Positions 45,427-55,350 of a DNA stretch of 64,000 bases are shown here, piece after piece. Position numbers and translations under genes: made by a program. Every line of letters starts with the position of its first letter. The stretch's first letter is position 1. This DNA is from Mycoplasmatota bacterium (lineage in GTDB: Bacteria > Bacillota_I > Bacilli_A > Izemoplasmatales > Hujiaoplasmataceae): assembly GCA_018622675.1 (NCBI GenBank), contig CP076020.1:806001-870000 (forward strand), given 5' to 3'. The notes below the pieces were generated by a model, which did not search any database, had not been told where the DNA came from, and was given only the letters and a program-made list of their open reading frames with translations.

Positions 45427-46239
45427 TTATAAATCTAATGGATTTTCTTTGAAATAAGCCATGGCATCTTCGTAGCCTAAGTCATATCTTGCTTTTGATT
45501 GATTTTGCTCAAAATTCAATACAGCGCCCAAAGATTTTTTGTGTTTGATTTCAATAATATTAATGCCAGGGAATTTTTTAGGATTATAGCGTATTAGTTT
45601 TTGTAAATTAATGACAATAATTGTATCACAGCCAGAATTTACAAGGGGCTTAATAGGAATATTGTCATAGAGTCCCCCATCAAAAATTTGTTTTCCATCC
45701 ATCTTGACTGCTGGAAACACAAAAGGTATAGAACACGAAGCAATTATTTGTTTATTGATGTCCTCTTTTTTTTGCTTATGTAGTGGTGAATAAATAACAC
45801 GTTTATCGCCTCTAAGATAGTGTGAAAAAGAAGCTTTTAAAATCCCTAGTGTGCCCTCATCTGATAATCCTGCAGGTGATAGAGTTACATAGACTTCTTT
45901 ATTTCTTAATTTCTCAGTTTTTAAATTTTCATTTAACAAAACTTCTAAATTTTGAATATCAACGATGCCGTTCTTGACAAAACTGAAGTCTCTAGCCCTA
46001 ATCATCTTCATTAAATTTTCGATGTAGTTTAAATTTTCTCTAGGAAAATCAACCCATATTTTCTTAACCTCTTCAATAGAATTTGTGGCAAGTAAACTAG
46101 CATTAACCGCACCTATACTTGTCCCTGAAAATACTTTAATTTTTTGGTAATAGCCTAGCTCTTCAAGTGCTTTACAGACACCAATTTGATAGGCGCCTCT
46201 AGCACCACCACCAGATAAACAAAGACCCAATTTATTCAT
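45427..46239 (-). CDS. Patatin-like phospholipase
   Basis: A 270-residue patatin-family acyl hydrolase: oxyanion loop SGGGARGAYQIG (about 9-20), nucleophile GTSIGAVNAS (GxSxG) and catalytic Asp in FDGGLYDNIP. No signal peptide, so cytoplasmic or delivered to the membrane face. The family cleaves fatty acids from phospholipids. GAGGT precedes the ATG. It follows mnmA by 10 bases and is 56 bases before the secreted-protein gene, so all may lie on one transcript. Confidence 0.88.
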   Translation of the reverse strand: MNKLGLCLSGGGARGAYQIGVCKALEELGYYQKIKVFSGTSIGAVNASLLATNSIEEVKKIWVDFPRENLNYIENLMKMIRARDFSFVKNGIVDIQNLEVLLNENLKTEKLRNKEVYVTLSPAGLSDEGTLGILKASFSHYLRGDKRVIYSPLHKQKKEDINKQIIASCSIPFVFPAVKMDGKQIFDGGLYDNIPIKPLVNSGCDTIIVINLQKLIRYNPKKFPGINIIEIKHKKSLGAVLNFEQNQSKARYDLGYEDAMAYFKENPLDL

Positions 46240-46249
46240 AATAACCTCA

Positions 46250-47389
46250 CTAATACATTAATTTTTGTTCGTTTTGATAACTTGCTTTTATAACACCGCC
46301 ACCTAAACATATTTCTCCTTGGTAAAAAACAGCTGCTTGTCCTGGTGTGACTGCTTTGATAGGATGATTAGAAATGACTTCAACATCTGTATCATTGATC
46401 CAACGAATGATCACAGTTTGATCCTTTTGTCTATATCTAAACTTTGCTTGACATTCTAATTCACCAGTAAATTTTTCATTAGATATCCAATGTACATCTT
46501 CAACAATGACTCTATTGGCAAATAAGAGTGGATGATTTTTACCTTGTCCTGCAATTAATACATTACGTTCAATATCTTTACCTATAACAAACCATGGTGC
46601 GTTTGAATAATCTTTATGTCCCCCTATTTCAAGTCCTTTTCTTTGGCCTATAGTATAATACATTAACCCATCATGTTTACCTAAAACATGTCCATCAGTG
46701 GTTTCAATATTACCCGGTTTAGTAAATATATAATTTTTTAAGAATTCTTTAAAGTTTCTTTCACCAATAAAGCAAATTCCCGTAGAGTCTTTTTTATCAA
46801 ATGTGGGTATTCTTTGTTCTCTTGCTATTTTTCTAACTTCACTTTTCTCTAACTCTCCAACAGGAAATAAACTATTGGCTAATTGTTCTTGAGATAAATG
46901 AGATAAAAAATAACTTTGATCTTTATTATTATCTAAGCCTCTTAACAAGAAATGTTGACCATCTTTTGTTCTTCTTCTGGCATAATGGCCATATGCAAAA
47001 TAATCTGCACCTAAAGATTTAGCAACTTCTTGAAAGCCTGCAAATTTAACATATTTATTACATAGTATATCAGGATTGGGTGTTCTATTTTTTTTGTATT
47101 CCTCAATAAAATAAGTAAAAACATAATCCCAATATTCATTAACAAAATCATGACGGTGTAATTTGATATCCAAATGCTCAGCTACTTTTAAAGCATCCAT
47201 ATAATCTTGTTCTTGAGGACAAGGATCATTTGGATCATTTGGATTTCCTAAAACATCATTATTAGCAGCTGAATCCCAATTTCGCATAAATAGGCCAATA
47301 ACCTCATAACCTTGTTCTTTTAATAAATAGGCACTCACAGCAGAATCAACGCCGCCACTCAAGCCTACAACAACTTTTTTTTTGCTCAT
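46250..47389 (-). CDS. mnmA: tRNA-specific 2-thiouridylase MnmA
   Basis: Adds the s2 group to U34 of tRNA-Lys, -Glu and -Gln. The 379-residue protein has the PP-loop VVGLSGGVDSAVSAYLLK, the catalytic Cys in RTPNPDILCNKYVKF, DSTGICFIGERNF with the second catalytic Cys, and the C-terminal barrel PGQAAVFYQGE. Length is typical. Starts overlapping the nadE stop by 4 bp. Confidence 0.96.
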   Translation of the reverse strand: MSKKKVVVGLSGGVDSAVSAYLLKEQGYEVIGLFMRNWDSAANNDVLGNPNDPNDPCPQEQDYMDALKVAEHLDIKLHRHDFVNEYWDYVFTYFIEEYKKNRTPNPDILCNKYVKFAGFQEVAKSLGADYFAYGHYARRRTKDGQHFLLRGLDNNKDQSYFLSHLSQEQLANSLFPVGELEKSEVRKIAREQRIPTFDKKDSTGICFIGERNFKEFLKNYIFTKPGNIETTDGHVLGKHDGLMYYTIGQRKGLEIGGHKDYSNAPWFVIGKDIERNVLIAGQGKNHPLLFANRVIVEDVHWISNEKFTGELECQAKFRYRQKDQTVIIRWINDTDVEVISNHPIKAVTPGQAAVFYQGEICLGGGVIKASYQNEQKLMY

Positions 47390-49242
47390 GATCTTTTCAC
47401 ATCCGATGGTATTCTATAGTCACTGCGTGGAGATAATCCATAATCAAAAACTTTAGGTGTATCTGGACTTGCAGTGCGTTTAAATTGTTGTGAATAAAAA
47501 CGATTAAAGAAATTTTCTACATATTCATTTATCGATTCTTCATTAAGTTCAAAAGTTTGATTAAGTAAAAACTTAATCCTATCTTTACTATCGCCACAAT
47601 TTAAAAAACGATATAATATAAAGTCATTGATCTCGTATTTACCAATGATATTTTCTGTTTCTTGATTAGAGGTTAACTCCGGGGTAATAGGCGTATCTAA
47701 TATATCGTATAAACACGCTTTTATATCTTCATTAAAATCATAATCTGCATAGGCCTTAATCATAAATTTAACCACTGTCTTTGGTATTCCACCATTGACA
47801 TTGTACATAGACATTTGATCGCCATTATAGGTTGACCAACCTAATGCTATTTCTGATAAATCTCCAGTGCCCAAGACAATCGCCTTTTCTTTATTAGCCA
47901 TGTTCATCAAAACCATTGTTCTAGCTCTAGCTTGAGAATTTTCATAGGTAACATCTTCTGTTAAACCATCATGACCCAAAAGTTCTAAGTGATCTTCTAT
48001 ATGTGTTTTCAAGTCTATTTCTTGACTTCTTACACCTAATAACTTCATTAATTTCTTTGCATTTGAATGCGTTCTTTTAGATGTATGCAAACCTGGCATG
48101 GTAAATGCGAGAATATTTTTGCGATCAATGCCCAGATAATCAAAAGCATTAACTGCAACTAATAAGGCTAAAGATGAGTCTAAGCCCCCGCTAATCCCCA
48201 CTACGATTTTATTTATACCAATATGCTTTATACGTTTAGACAATCCAAACTCTTGAATAGAAGCTATTTTTTTAAAAATTTGGTAAACATCTTCCTTTGG
48301 CACAAAGGGAAGTCGATCAATAGGGTAAGAAAACTCAAAATGATTATTCACTTGGATGTTAACGTCAACATTTTGATATTGATACTTGTATTTTAAAATG
48401 GAATCTCTAAAACTTGAATTTGATCTTCTTTCATAGGCCAATCTTTCCATATCTAAATCAACATACAAAATAGATGTTTCTAAAGAAAAGACATTAATTT
48501 CTTTAATTAATCTTGCATTATTTGCGACAATATTGTGTCCTGAAAATACTGTTTCAGAAGAAGATTCGCTAGCCCCTGCAGAACAATAAGCATATATGCC
48601 ACAGTTCTTGCGAGAGTGTTCTAATACAGCGTTTCTTCTTACAGATTCTTTACCTACTGTCTCATTTGAAGCTGATATATTAAAAATGATATTTGCGCCA
48701 TTCACACTAAGCAGATTTCCTGGAGTAATAGTTGCCCACATATCTTCACATATTTCTATCCCAAACTTAATCTCATTATGTTTGAAAAGAATATGTCCAA
48801 ATGGAACATCCATACCTAAATAATGAATCGTTTTAATATGATCAACAGCGTCAAAACCACTATTAAACCATCGTTTCTCGTAATATTCTTTTGCATTTGG
48901 CAAATAAAACTTAGGTACAATTCCTAGTATTTGATTACCTTGTACTACAACTGCAGCATTGATAACCATTTCTTCAACTAGTAACGGCATACCAAAAATA
49001 ACAATTCCTTTAAATTGATTATTTTTTAAAAAGTATTCAACAGCTTTTTGATTGTCAATTAACAAACTGTTTTGAAAAAATAAGTCACCACAAGTGTAAC
49101 CAGTGGTTGCTAATTCAGGAAAAACAGCAATTGAACTAGGATTATTTTCCAAAGCTTTTAACATCTCTTTAATATTAAATTTAGGGTTCCCAACTTGGAG
49201 TTTAGGAGAAATAAGTGAGACTTTCATAAAACCTTTATACAT
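47386..49242 (-). CDS. nadE: Glutamine-dependent NAD+ synthetase
   Basis: Final step of NAD synthesis: deamido-NAD + glutamine + ATP. The 618-residue protein is the two-domain form: N-terminal CN-hydrolase/glutaminase domain with catalytic Glu in FPELATTGY, Lys in PKFYLPN and Cys in EICEDMW, then the synthetase domain with ISGGLDSSLAL (PP-loop), GTGDLSEIALGWSTYNGDQM and the KRTASPDTPKV end. Start at 49242 has GAGGT eight bases upstream, and MYKGFMKVS matches the usual N terminus. It shares one base with nadD. Confidence 0.96.
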   Translation of the reverse strand: MYKGFMKVSLISPKLQVGNPKFNIKEMLKALENNPSSIAVFPELATTGYTCGDLFFQNSLLIDNQKAVEYFLKNNQFKGIVIFGMPLLVEEMVINAAVVVQGNQILGIVPKFYLPNAKEYYEKRWFNSGFDAVDHIKTIHYLGMDVPFGHILFKHNEIKFGIEICEDMWATITPGNLLSVNGANIIFNISASNETVGKESVRRNAVLEHSRKNCGIYAYCSAGASESSSETVFSGHNIVANNARLIKEINVFSLETSILYVDLDMERLAYERRSNSSFRDSILKYKYQYQNVDVNIQVNNHFEFSYPIDRLPFVPKEDVYQIFKKIASIQEFGLSKRIKHIGINKIVVGISGGLDSSLALLVAVNAFDYLGIDRKNILAFTMPGLHTSKRTHSNAKKLMKLLGVRSQEIDLKTHIEDHLELLGHDGLTEDVTYENSQARARTMVLMNMANKEKAIVLGTGDLSEIALGWSTYNGDQMSMYNVNGGIPKTVVKFMIKAYADYDFNEDIKACLYDILDTPITPELTSNQETENIIGKYEINDFILYRFLNCGDSKDRIKFLLNQTFELNEESINEYVENFFNRFYSQQFKRTASPDTPKVFDYGLSPRSDYRIPSDVKRS

Positions 49243-49823
49243 TAGTTATTACCTCGATATAAATCATATTTCATAATATAGTGATAAACTTCTTCATCAA
49301 CATAACTTGGATCTAATGTTTCTCTAAATAAGGTTGATGATATATTAGATTGATAATTATCTAATATAATAAAATGATCTTGATATCTTTTAAGTAAAGA
49401 TATCTTTTTTATTTTTTCTTTGATATTTTCATTATTTCTATTCACAACAATAAACTTAAAATCACTGAGCAATTTTTCGGCATTAATCCAGTGATTCATG
49501 TGTAATAAATTATCTGCACCTAAAACAAATGCAATATCTTCTTTAGGATATTCTTTTTTTATTCTTAGAAGGCTTTGATACGTGCCAAAAAATTGATCAT
49601 CTTCAGTTTCAATTTTTGATATATTTGCTTTATCTAAATCTTTAATCATGATCGTTAACATATTCACTCTGTGGATATCTTCAATTAAATTGGCTTTAGA
49701 ATATTTTTTTGAAACAGGTAAAAATAAAAATTTGTCTAATTCTACTGTTTGATCAATGAGATGATAAATATCTTTATGAGCCAATGTGGGTGGGTTAAAT
49801 GCACCGCCAAAAACAACAATCAT
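49242..49823 (-). CDS. nadD: Nicotinate-nucleotide adenylyltransferase
   Basis: Converts nicotinate mononucleotide to deamido-NAD, just before nadE in the pathway. The 193-residue protein starts MIVVFGGAFNPPTLAHKDI (nucleotidyltransferase motif) and has VLGADNLLHMNHW and ISSTLFRE (ISSTxxR). No fused HD domain. The ATG at 49823 is five bases after AAGGAGG; earlier in-frame starts are unsupported. Operon nadD-nadE-mnmA. Confidence 0.94.
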   Translation of the reverse strand: MIVVFGGAFNPPTLAHKDIYHLIDQTVELDKFLFLPVSKKYSKANLIEDIHRVNMLTIMIKDLDKANISKIETEDDQFFGTYQSLLRIKKEYPKEDIAFVLGADNLLHMNHWINAEKLLSDFKFIVVNRNNENIKEKIKKISLLKRYQDHFIILDNYQSNISSTLFRETLDPSYVDEEVYHYIMKYDLYRGNN

Positions 49824-49874
49824 ACAAGCCTCCTTAATATATTTTATCACAATAAAAAGCCATTTAAAAGGGAA

Positions 49875-49904
49875 TTGTCACTTTAAATACATTGCTTATA
49901 TGAT
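49875..49904 (+). promoter_or_regulatory. Promoter of M42 peptidase gene
   Basis: TTGTCA (49875-49880), 18-base spacer, TATGAT (49899-49904), 21 bases before the ATG. Confidence 0.6.
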
Positions 49905-49925
49905 ATACTAAAGTAGGAGGTAATT

Positions 49926-50951
49926 ATGGATATAAACAATTCTTATATTATTCAATTCGCAAAAAAAATATTAAATGTACCATCACCAAGTGGCTACACA
50001 CACAAAGTTATAAAAACCATTGAAGATGAGGCTAAAGAATTAGGTTATCAATCGATTAAAACAAAAAAAGGAAATTTAATCATTGATATCCCAGGTAAAG
50101 AGGATTACACACTCGGATTAAGCGCTCACGTTGATACACTAGGAGCTATGGTTAGAAGCATCAATGCACATGGAGAACTTAAGTTCACAACTATTGGTGG
50201 ACCTATATGGCCAACTCTAGATGGAGAATATTGTACCATTCATACAAGAGACGATATTGATTACCAAGGTACATTTTTATCAACCAGTCCATCAAGTCAT
50301 GTTTACAAAAAAGCAGGTACAGAAACAAGAAATCCTGACCATATGATTGTGAGAATTGATGAGGTAGTTAAAAATAAAGAAGATGTTGAAAAACTTGGTA
50401 TCAAACCAGGAGATTTTATTTTCTTTGATCCCAAAACAACAATTACTCAATCAGGCTATATTAAATCTAGATTTCTAGATGATAAAATATCTGTCGCTAT
50501 CATCTTTGGTTTGTTAAAACATTTAAAAGAAGAAAAAATCCAACCAAAATATCATTTAAAAATCATCATCTCAACTTATGAAGAAGTTGGACACGGGGCT
50601 TCATATATTCCTGAATTAGATGAACTTATAGCTGTTGATATGGGATGTATTGGTGAAGATTTATCATGTACTGAACATGATGTGTCGATTTGCGCTAAAG
50701 ATTCAAGCGGTCCTTATGATTATCATATCATTAACAAATTAGTAAATATATCAAAAAAAGAAAAATTAAATTATGTAACTGATATATATCCATTCTATGG
50801 TTCGGACGTATCCGCTGCTTATCGCGGTGGTAAAGACTTTAGAGGTGGCCTTATTGGACCAGGTGTCCACGCTTCTCATGGTATGGAACGCACACATTAC
50901 GATGCGATCGATAGCACATTTAAACTCTTATTAAATTATATAAAGGCCTAA
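49926..50951 (+). CDS. M42-family aminopeptidase
   Basis: A 341-residue two-metal peptidase of the M42 (glutamyl aminopeptidase/YsdC-like) family, cytoplasmic. Visible are SAHVDTLGAMVR (first metal ligand), FLDDKISVAI (bridging Asp), STYEEVGHG (catalytic Glu and metal Glu), VDMGCIG and the last ligand in GPGVHASHGMERTHYDA. TAGGAGG precedes the ATG. It ends in a terminator facing the pseudouridine synthase gene. Confidence 0.93.
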   Translation: MDINNSYIIQFAKKILNVPSPSGYTHKVIKTIEDEAKELGYQSIKTKKGNLIIDIPGKEDYTLGLSAHVDTLGAMVRSINAHGELKFTTIGGPIWPTLDGEYCTIHTRDDIDYQGTFLSTSPSSHVYKKAGTETRNPDHMIVRIDEVVKNKEDVEKLGIKPGDFIFFDPKTTITQSGYIKSRFLDDKISVAIIFGLLKHLKEEKIQPKYHLKIIISTYEEVGHGASYIPELDELIAVDMGCIGEDLSCTEHDVSICAKDSSGPYDYHIINKLVNISKKEKLNYVTDIYPFYGSDVSAAYRGGKDFRGGLIGPGVHASHGMERTHYDAIDSTFKLLLNYIKA

Positions 50952-50970
50952 AATTAGGCCTTTATTTTTA
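50941..50970. terminator. Terminator between M42 gene and pseudouridine synthase gene
   Basis: A perfect 11-bp stem TAAAGGCCTAA/TTAGGCCTTTA (50941-50951, 50954-50964), followed by T's; convergent genes share it. Confidence 0.82.
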
Positions 50971-51828
50971 TATTTTTGTAAAATCTTCAAAATCCTTAGG
51001 CAAGTCAGTTTTTATTGTCAACATTTCTTCAGTAATAGGATGTTTAAATTCTACTTGAAGATTATGTAACAATAAACGTTTTACTGCATATTTATTTTGA
51101 TTATAATATCTATCTCCCACAATTGGAAAATCAAAATGTGCTAAATGTACTTTTATTTGATGGGTGATTTTATTTTTTACTTCAATATCTAACATAGAAA
51201 AAGATTTCCATTCTTTAGCTACCTTATATTTTGTTTCACAATCTTTTCCAGCTTCAGATACTTCTCTTAAACTTGAATCTTTTTGTTTAGCTATCGGCAA
51301 ACAAATATTGAATTTTTTTACAGGAACTTCACCGTCAACTATCGCCTTATATTTGAAGACAACTTCATTATCAAGTTTATCACTTAATAAAAACTTAATA
51401 AATTTATGTTTAACCAACATAACAATACCTGAAGTATCGGTATCAAGACGATTAATAAAATGTAATTTAGAGTGAATATCATTATTTTTATAATGATGAA
51501 TAATTGCATTCGCTAATGTATCTTTTTGATGTTTTTTTGAAATCATCATTCTCATATTCGCGGGTTTGTTTACAATTAAAATTTGTTCATCTTCATATAC
51601 AATATCTAAAGGTAAGTCTTGAGCTTCTATTTTTTCCATGTCTTCATCTTTGATATGGAAATGAATTTTGTCTCCTTTTTTAACGGTATCTTTACGTGAC
51701 TTGATCTTATTATTAACAAAAATTTTATAATATTTTTCATCACGCTCTAATATGCTTGTTGGTATATGATTTTCTTTAATAAAACGTTGTATTGTTTCCG
51801 GTTTTTTTACTTTATAAATAAGTTCCAT
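50968..51828 (-). CDS. RluD/RluA-family pseudouridine synthase
   Basis: A 286-residue rRNA or tRNA pseudouridine synthase. The N-terminal ~70 residues look like an S4-type RNA-binding region. The catalytic motif INRLDTDTSGIVML carries the conserved Asp (~137). LPKDFEDF ends the protein, and DIVYEDEQILIVNKPANM opens the catalytic domain. The motif's usual His is Asn. Which uridine is modified cannot be read from the sequence. Confidence 0.9.
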   Translation of the reverse strand: MELIYKVKKPETIQRFIKENHIPTSILERDEKYYKIFVNNKIKSRKDTVKKGDKIHFHIKDEDMEKIEAQDLPLDIVYEDEQILIVNKPANMRMMISKKHQKDTLANAIIHHYKNNDIHSKLHFINRLDTDTSGIVMLVKHKFIKFLLSDKLDNEVVFKYKAIVDGEVPVKKFNICLPIAKQKDSSLREVSEAGKDCETKYKVAKEWKSFSMLDIEVKNKITHQIKVHLAHFDFPIVGDRYYNQNKYAVKRLLLHNLQVEFKHPITEEMLTIKTDLPKDFEDFTKI

Positions 51829-51950
51829 AATTGTCTCTATAGTTTAAAATGATAAACTATAAATCCCTTCTTTCTTCTATTATATTTGCTATTAAAATTA
51901 TACCATATGAGTGAAAATAAAGCCATCTCTATTTATAATTTCGATTTTAT

Positions 51951-52514
51951 CTAAACATTTTTATATACACGATCAATTTGTTTTTTTTCTTCTTCGATGG
52001 TAATAAATCGATTATACAATTTTCTGATCAAATCATGGTTAAAAGGGTATTCTTGATGATCGATTCTTGAGCGTAGATCTAAAGTTTCTTTAGCAAGAAT
52101 TTTAGTAATCCTGTCACTATAGTTCATTTCTTTAGAATGCATTTTAAATTCATGAATGTCAACCACTCTATATGTAAAATCACTGTCGACTCTCAAATCT
52201 AAGTCATAGTCAATATATTTAATTGCTTCATCATCAATCAAAGCTGGTGAAGCCATATTACAATAGAAAGTAATTTTTTTCTTTTTTATAATTGCTATTA
52301 CATTATACCAATGATGTTTAAAGAAAAACGATACAGAGGGCTCTCTTGTATACCAAAAACGCCCATTAGACTCAACTACTTTAGTCCTTCTATTAGCCAC
52401 AACAATATAATCATCATTATCTTCAATGATGGTTTCATTTTTCCAAATACGGTGTAACTGTTTATTATGTTTATAACTCTGAATAATGATATTATCTCCT
52501 ATATTAAACTGCAT
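51951..52514 (-). CDS. Nucleoside tri-/diphosphatase Ntdp-like (DUF402)
   Basis: A 187-residue DUF402 protein closely resembling the Bacillota YgaC/Ntdp group (NTP and NDP hydrolysis with divalent metal). Landmarks are GDNIIIQSYKHNKQLHRIW, the TREP motif (RFWYTREPSVSFF), WYNVIAI, YCNMASPALIDDEAIKYIDY and DLDLRVDSD. Length is typical (~180). The ATG at 52514 follows AGGTG by six bases. It is downstream of trmL and the DEAD-box gene. Confidence 0.85.
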   Translation of the reverse strand: MQFNIGDNIIIQSYKHNKQLHRIWKNETIIEDNDDYIVVANRRTKVVESNGRFWYTREPSVSFFFKHHWYNVIAIIKKKKITFYCNMASPALIDDEAIKYIDYDLDLRVDSDFTYRVVDIHEFKMHSKEMNYSDRITKILAKETLDLRSRIDHQEYPFNHDLIRKLYNRFITIEEEKKQIDRVYKNV

Positions 52515-52523
52515 CAATATCAC

Positions 52524-53042
52524 CTATTCTTCTAGAAGCCAATCTTCGCCTTTTAATGACTCAGGTTCGGTTTTTGATAAACCCAAATAGTCTAATTGTC
52601 CTAGGACTTCATAAACCATAATGGCAACAGTATTGGCTAAATTTAAAGATCTAATCTTATCATTCATTGGTAAACGTATACATTTATCCAAATAATTTCT
52701 TAATATACTCTTAGGAATACCAGTTGATTCTCTACCAAAAATTAGGTAAATATCATTACCCGCGTTTTTAAAATCAATTGATCTAGGAGATTTTTTCCCA
52801 TATCTTGTAATAAAATAATATTCCCCTTTATTTTTTTTCATGAAATCATCAAAATCATCATAAACAAAATAATTAACATTATTTAAGTAATTAACCGCTA
52901 CACGCTTTAGATATTTAGGGTCTAGTTTGAATCCTAAAGGTTTAATAAGATGCAAAACAACATCTGTCCCAGCACAAGTTCGCATAATATTGCCTGTGTT
53001 TTGGGGAATCTCAGGTTGGAATAGTACAACATTTATACTCAT
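52524..53042 (-). CDS. trmL: tRNA (cytidine/uridine-2'-O)-methyltransferase TrmL
   Basis: SPOUT methyltransferase that adds 2'-O-methyl to position 34 of some leucine tRNAs. The 172-residue protein has VVLFQPEIPQNTGNIMRTCA, IFGRESTGIPKSIL and the knot-forming IRSLNLANTVAIMVYE. The start overlaps the DEAD-box gene stop by 4 bp. Confidence 0.94.
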   Translation of the reverse strand: MSINVVLFQPEIPQNTGNIMRTCAGTDVVLHLIKPLGFKLDPKYLKRVAVNYLNNVNYFVYDDFDDFMKKNKGEYYFITRYGKKSPRSIDFKNAGNDIYLIFGRESTGIPKSILRNYLDKCIRLPMNDKIRSLNLANTVAIMVYEVLGQLDYLGLSKTEPESLKGEDWLLEE

Positions 53043-54328
53043 TTTTTCATCTTCCTATGAAGTTTTTTCTTTTCTATAGCAATCTTTTCTTTGTACTTTT
53101 TCTTGTAACCTGGTTTTACCTTAGTTGGCTTTTTGACTTTCTTCTTAGCTAAACGGTCAAGTTCATTTTCTTTCCAATCTCTTTGATCTCTTTTATTTCT
53201 TACTCTAGCATCTACTAATTCTTGGTTTTTTATCTCTTTATATGACGATTTAACACCTTTTTGTTCTAGCTTGTCTAGATATAAGTTATCATTAAATTCA
53301 TATATAGATATGGCTTGTCCATCCATATCAACCCTACCTGTTCGCCCAGTTCTATGAATATAAAATTCGATATCAAAAGGCAATTCATAATTAATAACAT
53401 GTGATACACCAATGATATCTATACCCCTAGCTAAAATATCTGTCGCAACGATATATTGATAATCTAATTGATTAATTCTTTGAATCAACTGCTTTCTTTT
53501 TCTATAAGGTATACCACCATGAAATAAAGCAACATTTTCTGACTGATTAAGCAAAAGCTGATAAACTTCTTCTGCAGATTCTTTTTTATTGCAAAAAATG
53601 ATTGCTAAATATGGGTTTATACTAGATAATATTTCCTTTAAAACCGATTGACGACTTCTTTCTCTTGACTTGATAAAAAAGTGGTCAATATTTAAGTTAG
53701 ATATTTCTTGAGGATGGACATTAATAACTATTGGATTCTCAAGATATTTTTTTAAAAACGGATGTAAGTGTTCAGGAATAGTCGCTGAAAACACCATTTT
53801 TTTAGCCGATGTACTCACATTGGCTAAGTTGGATAATTCATCAACAAAATTTTCATCTAAAGCCATATCTGCTTCATCAATGATAAAATAGCTGGCTTGA
53901 TGAATTTTTAAAACATTTTCTTTAAAAACTAAATCATAAATTCTTCCCGGTGTTCCAATAACAATTTGAGCTTGACGATGAGTTAGTTTATCTACTATCT
54001 GATCTCTATCCATTCCACCAGTAATTAAATCAACCTTAATTTCTTTTGGAGAGTAATCTGTTAACTCTTTGGTAAAACGATAAATTTGTGTTGCCAACTC
54101 TCTGGTTGGTGCTAAAATCACAGCTTGAACATGATTAGTTTCTTCTTCTAATTGATCAAGTATTGGAAGTAAAAATGCATGGGTTTTTCCTGACCCAGTT
54201 TTTGCTTCTACTATTAAATTTCGCTTTTGTTTATCTAATTCATAAACTTTTTCTTGAACTTGTGTCATTTTTGAAAAATGAATGCCCGCAAGAGCATCAT
54301 TCAAATATGTCTTTCTAAATTTTTTCAT
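53039..54328 (-). CDS. DEAD-box ATP-dependent RNA helicase (CshB-like)
   Basis: A 429-residue helicase unwinding RNA duplexes in ribosome assembly or mRNA decay. Motifs in order: Q-motif region FSKMTQVQEKV, I EAKTGSGKT, Ia PTRELA, Ib GTPGRI, II DEAD, III SAT, V ATDILARGIDI and VI HRTGRTGR. The C-terminal tail is strongly basic (KKKVKKPTKVKPG...), suited to RNA binding. The ATG at 54328 has GAAGGT five bases upstream. Operon with trmL and the Ntdp-like gene. Confidence 0.93.
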   Translation of the reverse strand: MKKFRKTYLNDALAGIHFSKMTQVQEKVYELDKQKRNLIVEAKTGSGKTHAFLLPILDQLEEETNHVQAVILAPTRELATQIYRFTKELTDYSPKEIKVDLITGGMDRDQIVDKLTHRQAQIVIGTPGRIYDLVFKENVLKIHQASYFIIDEADMALDENFVDELSNLANVSTSAKKMVFSATIPEHLHPFLKKYLENPIVINVHPQEISNLNIDHFFIKSRERSRQSVLKEILSSINPYLAIIFCNKKESAEEVYQLLLNQSENVALFHGGIPYRKRKQLIQRINQLDYQYIVATDILARGIDIIGVSHVINYELPFDIEFYIHRTGRTGRVDMDGQAISIYEFNDNLYLDKLEQKGVKSSYKEIKNQELVDARVRNKRDQRDWKENELDRLAKKKVKKPTKVKPGYKKKYKEKIAIEKKKLHRKMKK

Positions 54329-54340
54329 AAGATACCTTCT

Positions 54341-54369
54341 TTGTAATTTTCTCATAACTATTATATAAT
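54341..54369 (+). promoter_or_regulatory. ispH promoter
   Basis: TTGTAA (54341-54346), 17-base spacer, TATAAT (54364-54369), 36 bases before the ATG. Confidence 0.78.
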
Positions 54370-54405
54370 AGATAAGGTTTAAAGTAAACGAATAAGAGGT
54401 AAAAC

Positions 54406-55281
54406 ATGATTGTTAAGGATATTCGCCCTCGTGGCTTTTGTAAAGGTGTTCACTTTGCAATAGAAAAAGTTAAAGAAGTATTAAAGTCAAACAATTACCC
54501 TAAGCCTATCTATGTTTTAGGTTATATTGTTCATAATAGACACGTTGTTGATGAATTAACTGAAATGGGTGCCATCACCCTAGATGATCATTCTATGTCA
54601 AGAATGGAACTCATAGAAGGTATATCTGAAGGAACCATCGTAATTTCTGCCCATGGAACTCCAATTGATGTCATCAATAAAATCAAAGAAAAAAGGCTCA
54701 CATTAGTTGATGCTACATGTCAAGATGTATATGTGACACATGATTTAATTAAATCTTATTTAAATAAAAATTATCATGTTGTTTATATAGGAAAAAAGAA
54801 TCATCCAGAAACAAATGCTTCTTTATCCTTAGGCAATAAAGTATTTTTAATTGAAAATGTTGAAGATGTCAATCATAGTCATATTGAAGAACCTATCTTT
54901 GTTACAAATCAAACAACATTCAGTATTAAAGATATCTTTAATATACATTTAGCTCTAAAAGAAAAATATCAAGATATCATTATCACTGAAGAAATATGTA
55001 ATGCAACAAGGATTAGACAAAATGCAATCATCAAATCTAATGAAGACGCTGACTTATGTTATATTGTGGGTGATACAAGATCAAACAACTCAAAAAATCT
55101 TGCTAAAATATCAAGACAAATGACAAATACAAGGACCATCTTAATTCAATCTGTTGATGATATTAATCCATTAGATTTAAAAGATGTTCAACTTGTTACA
55201 GTATCTTCTGGCGCTTCAACGCCTGAGTATTTAACTAAAGAAGTTATTTCATACTTAAAAACATTTTCTAATGAGAATTAA
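54406..55281 (+). CDS. ispH: 4-hydroxy-3-methylbut-2-enyl diphosphate reductase
   Basis: Last step of the MEP isoprenoid pathway, making IPP and DMAPP; a 4Fe-4S enzyme. The 291-residue protein has the three cluster cysteines in RGFCKGV (~12), VDATCQDVY (~100) and EEICNATRIRQ (~195), and the end VSSGASTPEYLTKEV. Substrate-contact motifs are AHGTP and NHPETNAS. It pairs metabolically with dxs in this window. Confidence 0.95.
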   Translation: MIVKDIRPRGFCKGVHFAIEKVKEVLKSNNYPKPIYVLGYIVHNRHVVDELTEMGAITLDDHSMSRMELIEGISEGTIVISAHGTPIDVINKIKEKRLTLVDATCQDVYVTHDLIKSYLNKNYHVVYIGKKNHPETNASLSLGNKVFLIENVEDVNHSHIEEPIFVTNQTTFSIKDIFNIHLALKEKYQDIIITEEICNATRIRQNAIIKSNEDADLCYIVGDTRSNNSKNLAKISRQMTNTRTILIQSVDDINPLDLKDVQLVTVSSGASTPEYLTKEVISYLKTFSNEN

Positions 55282-55350
55282 GCCTTTATTTTTTATGAGT
55301 TTTAGTTTATAATGTTTATGTTTAATATAGAGTTTAATTGAGGTGAAAAA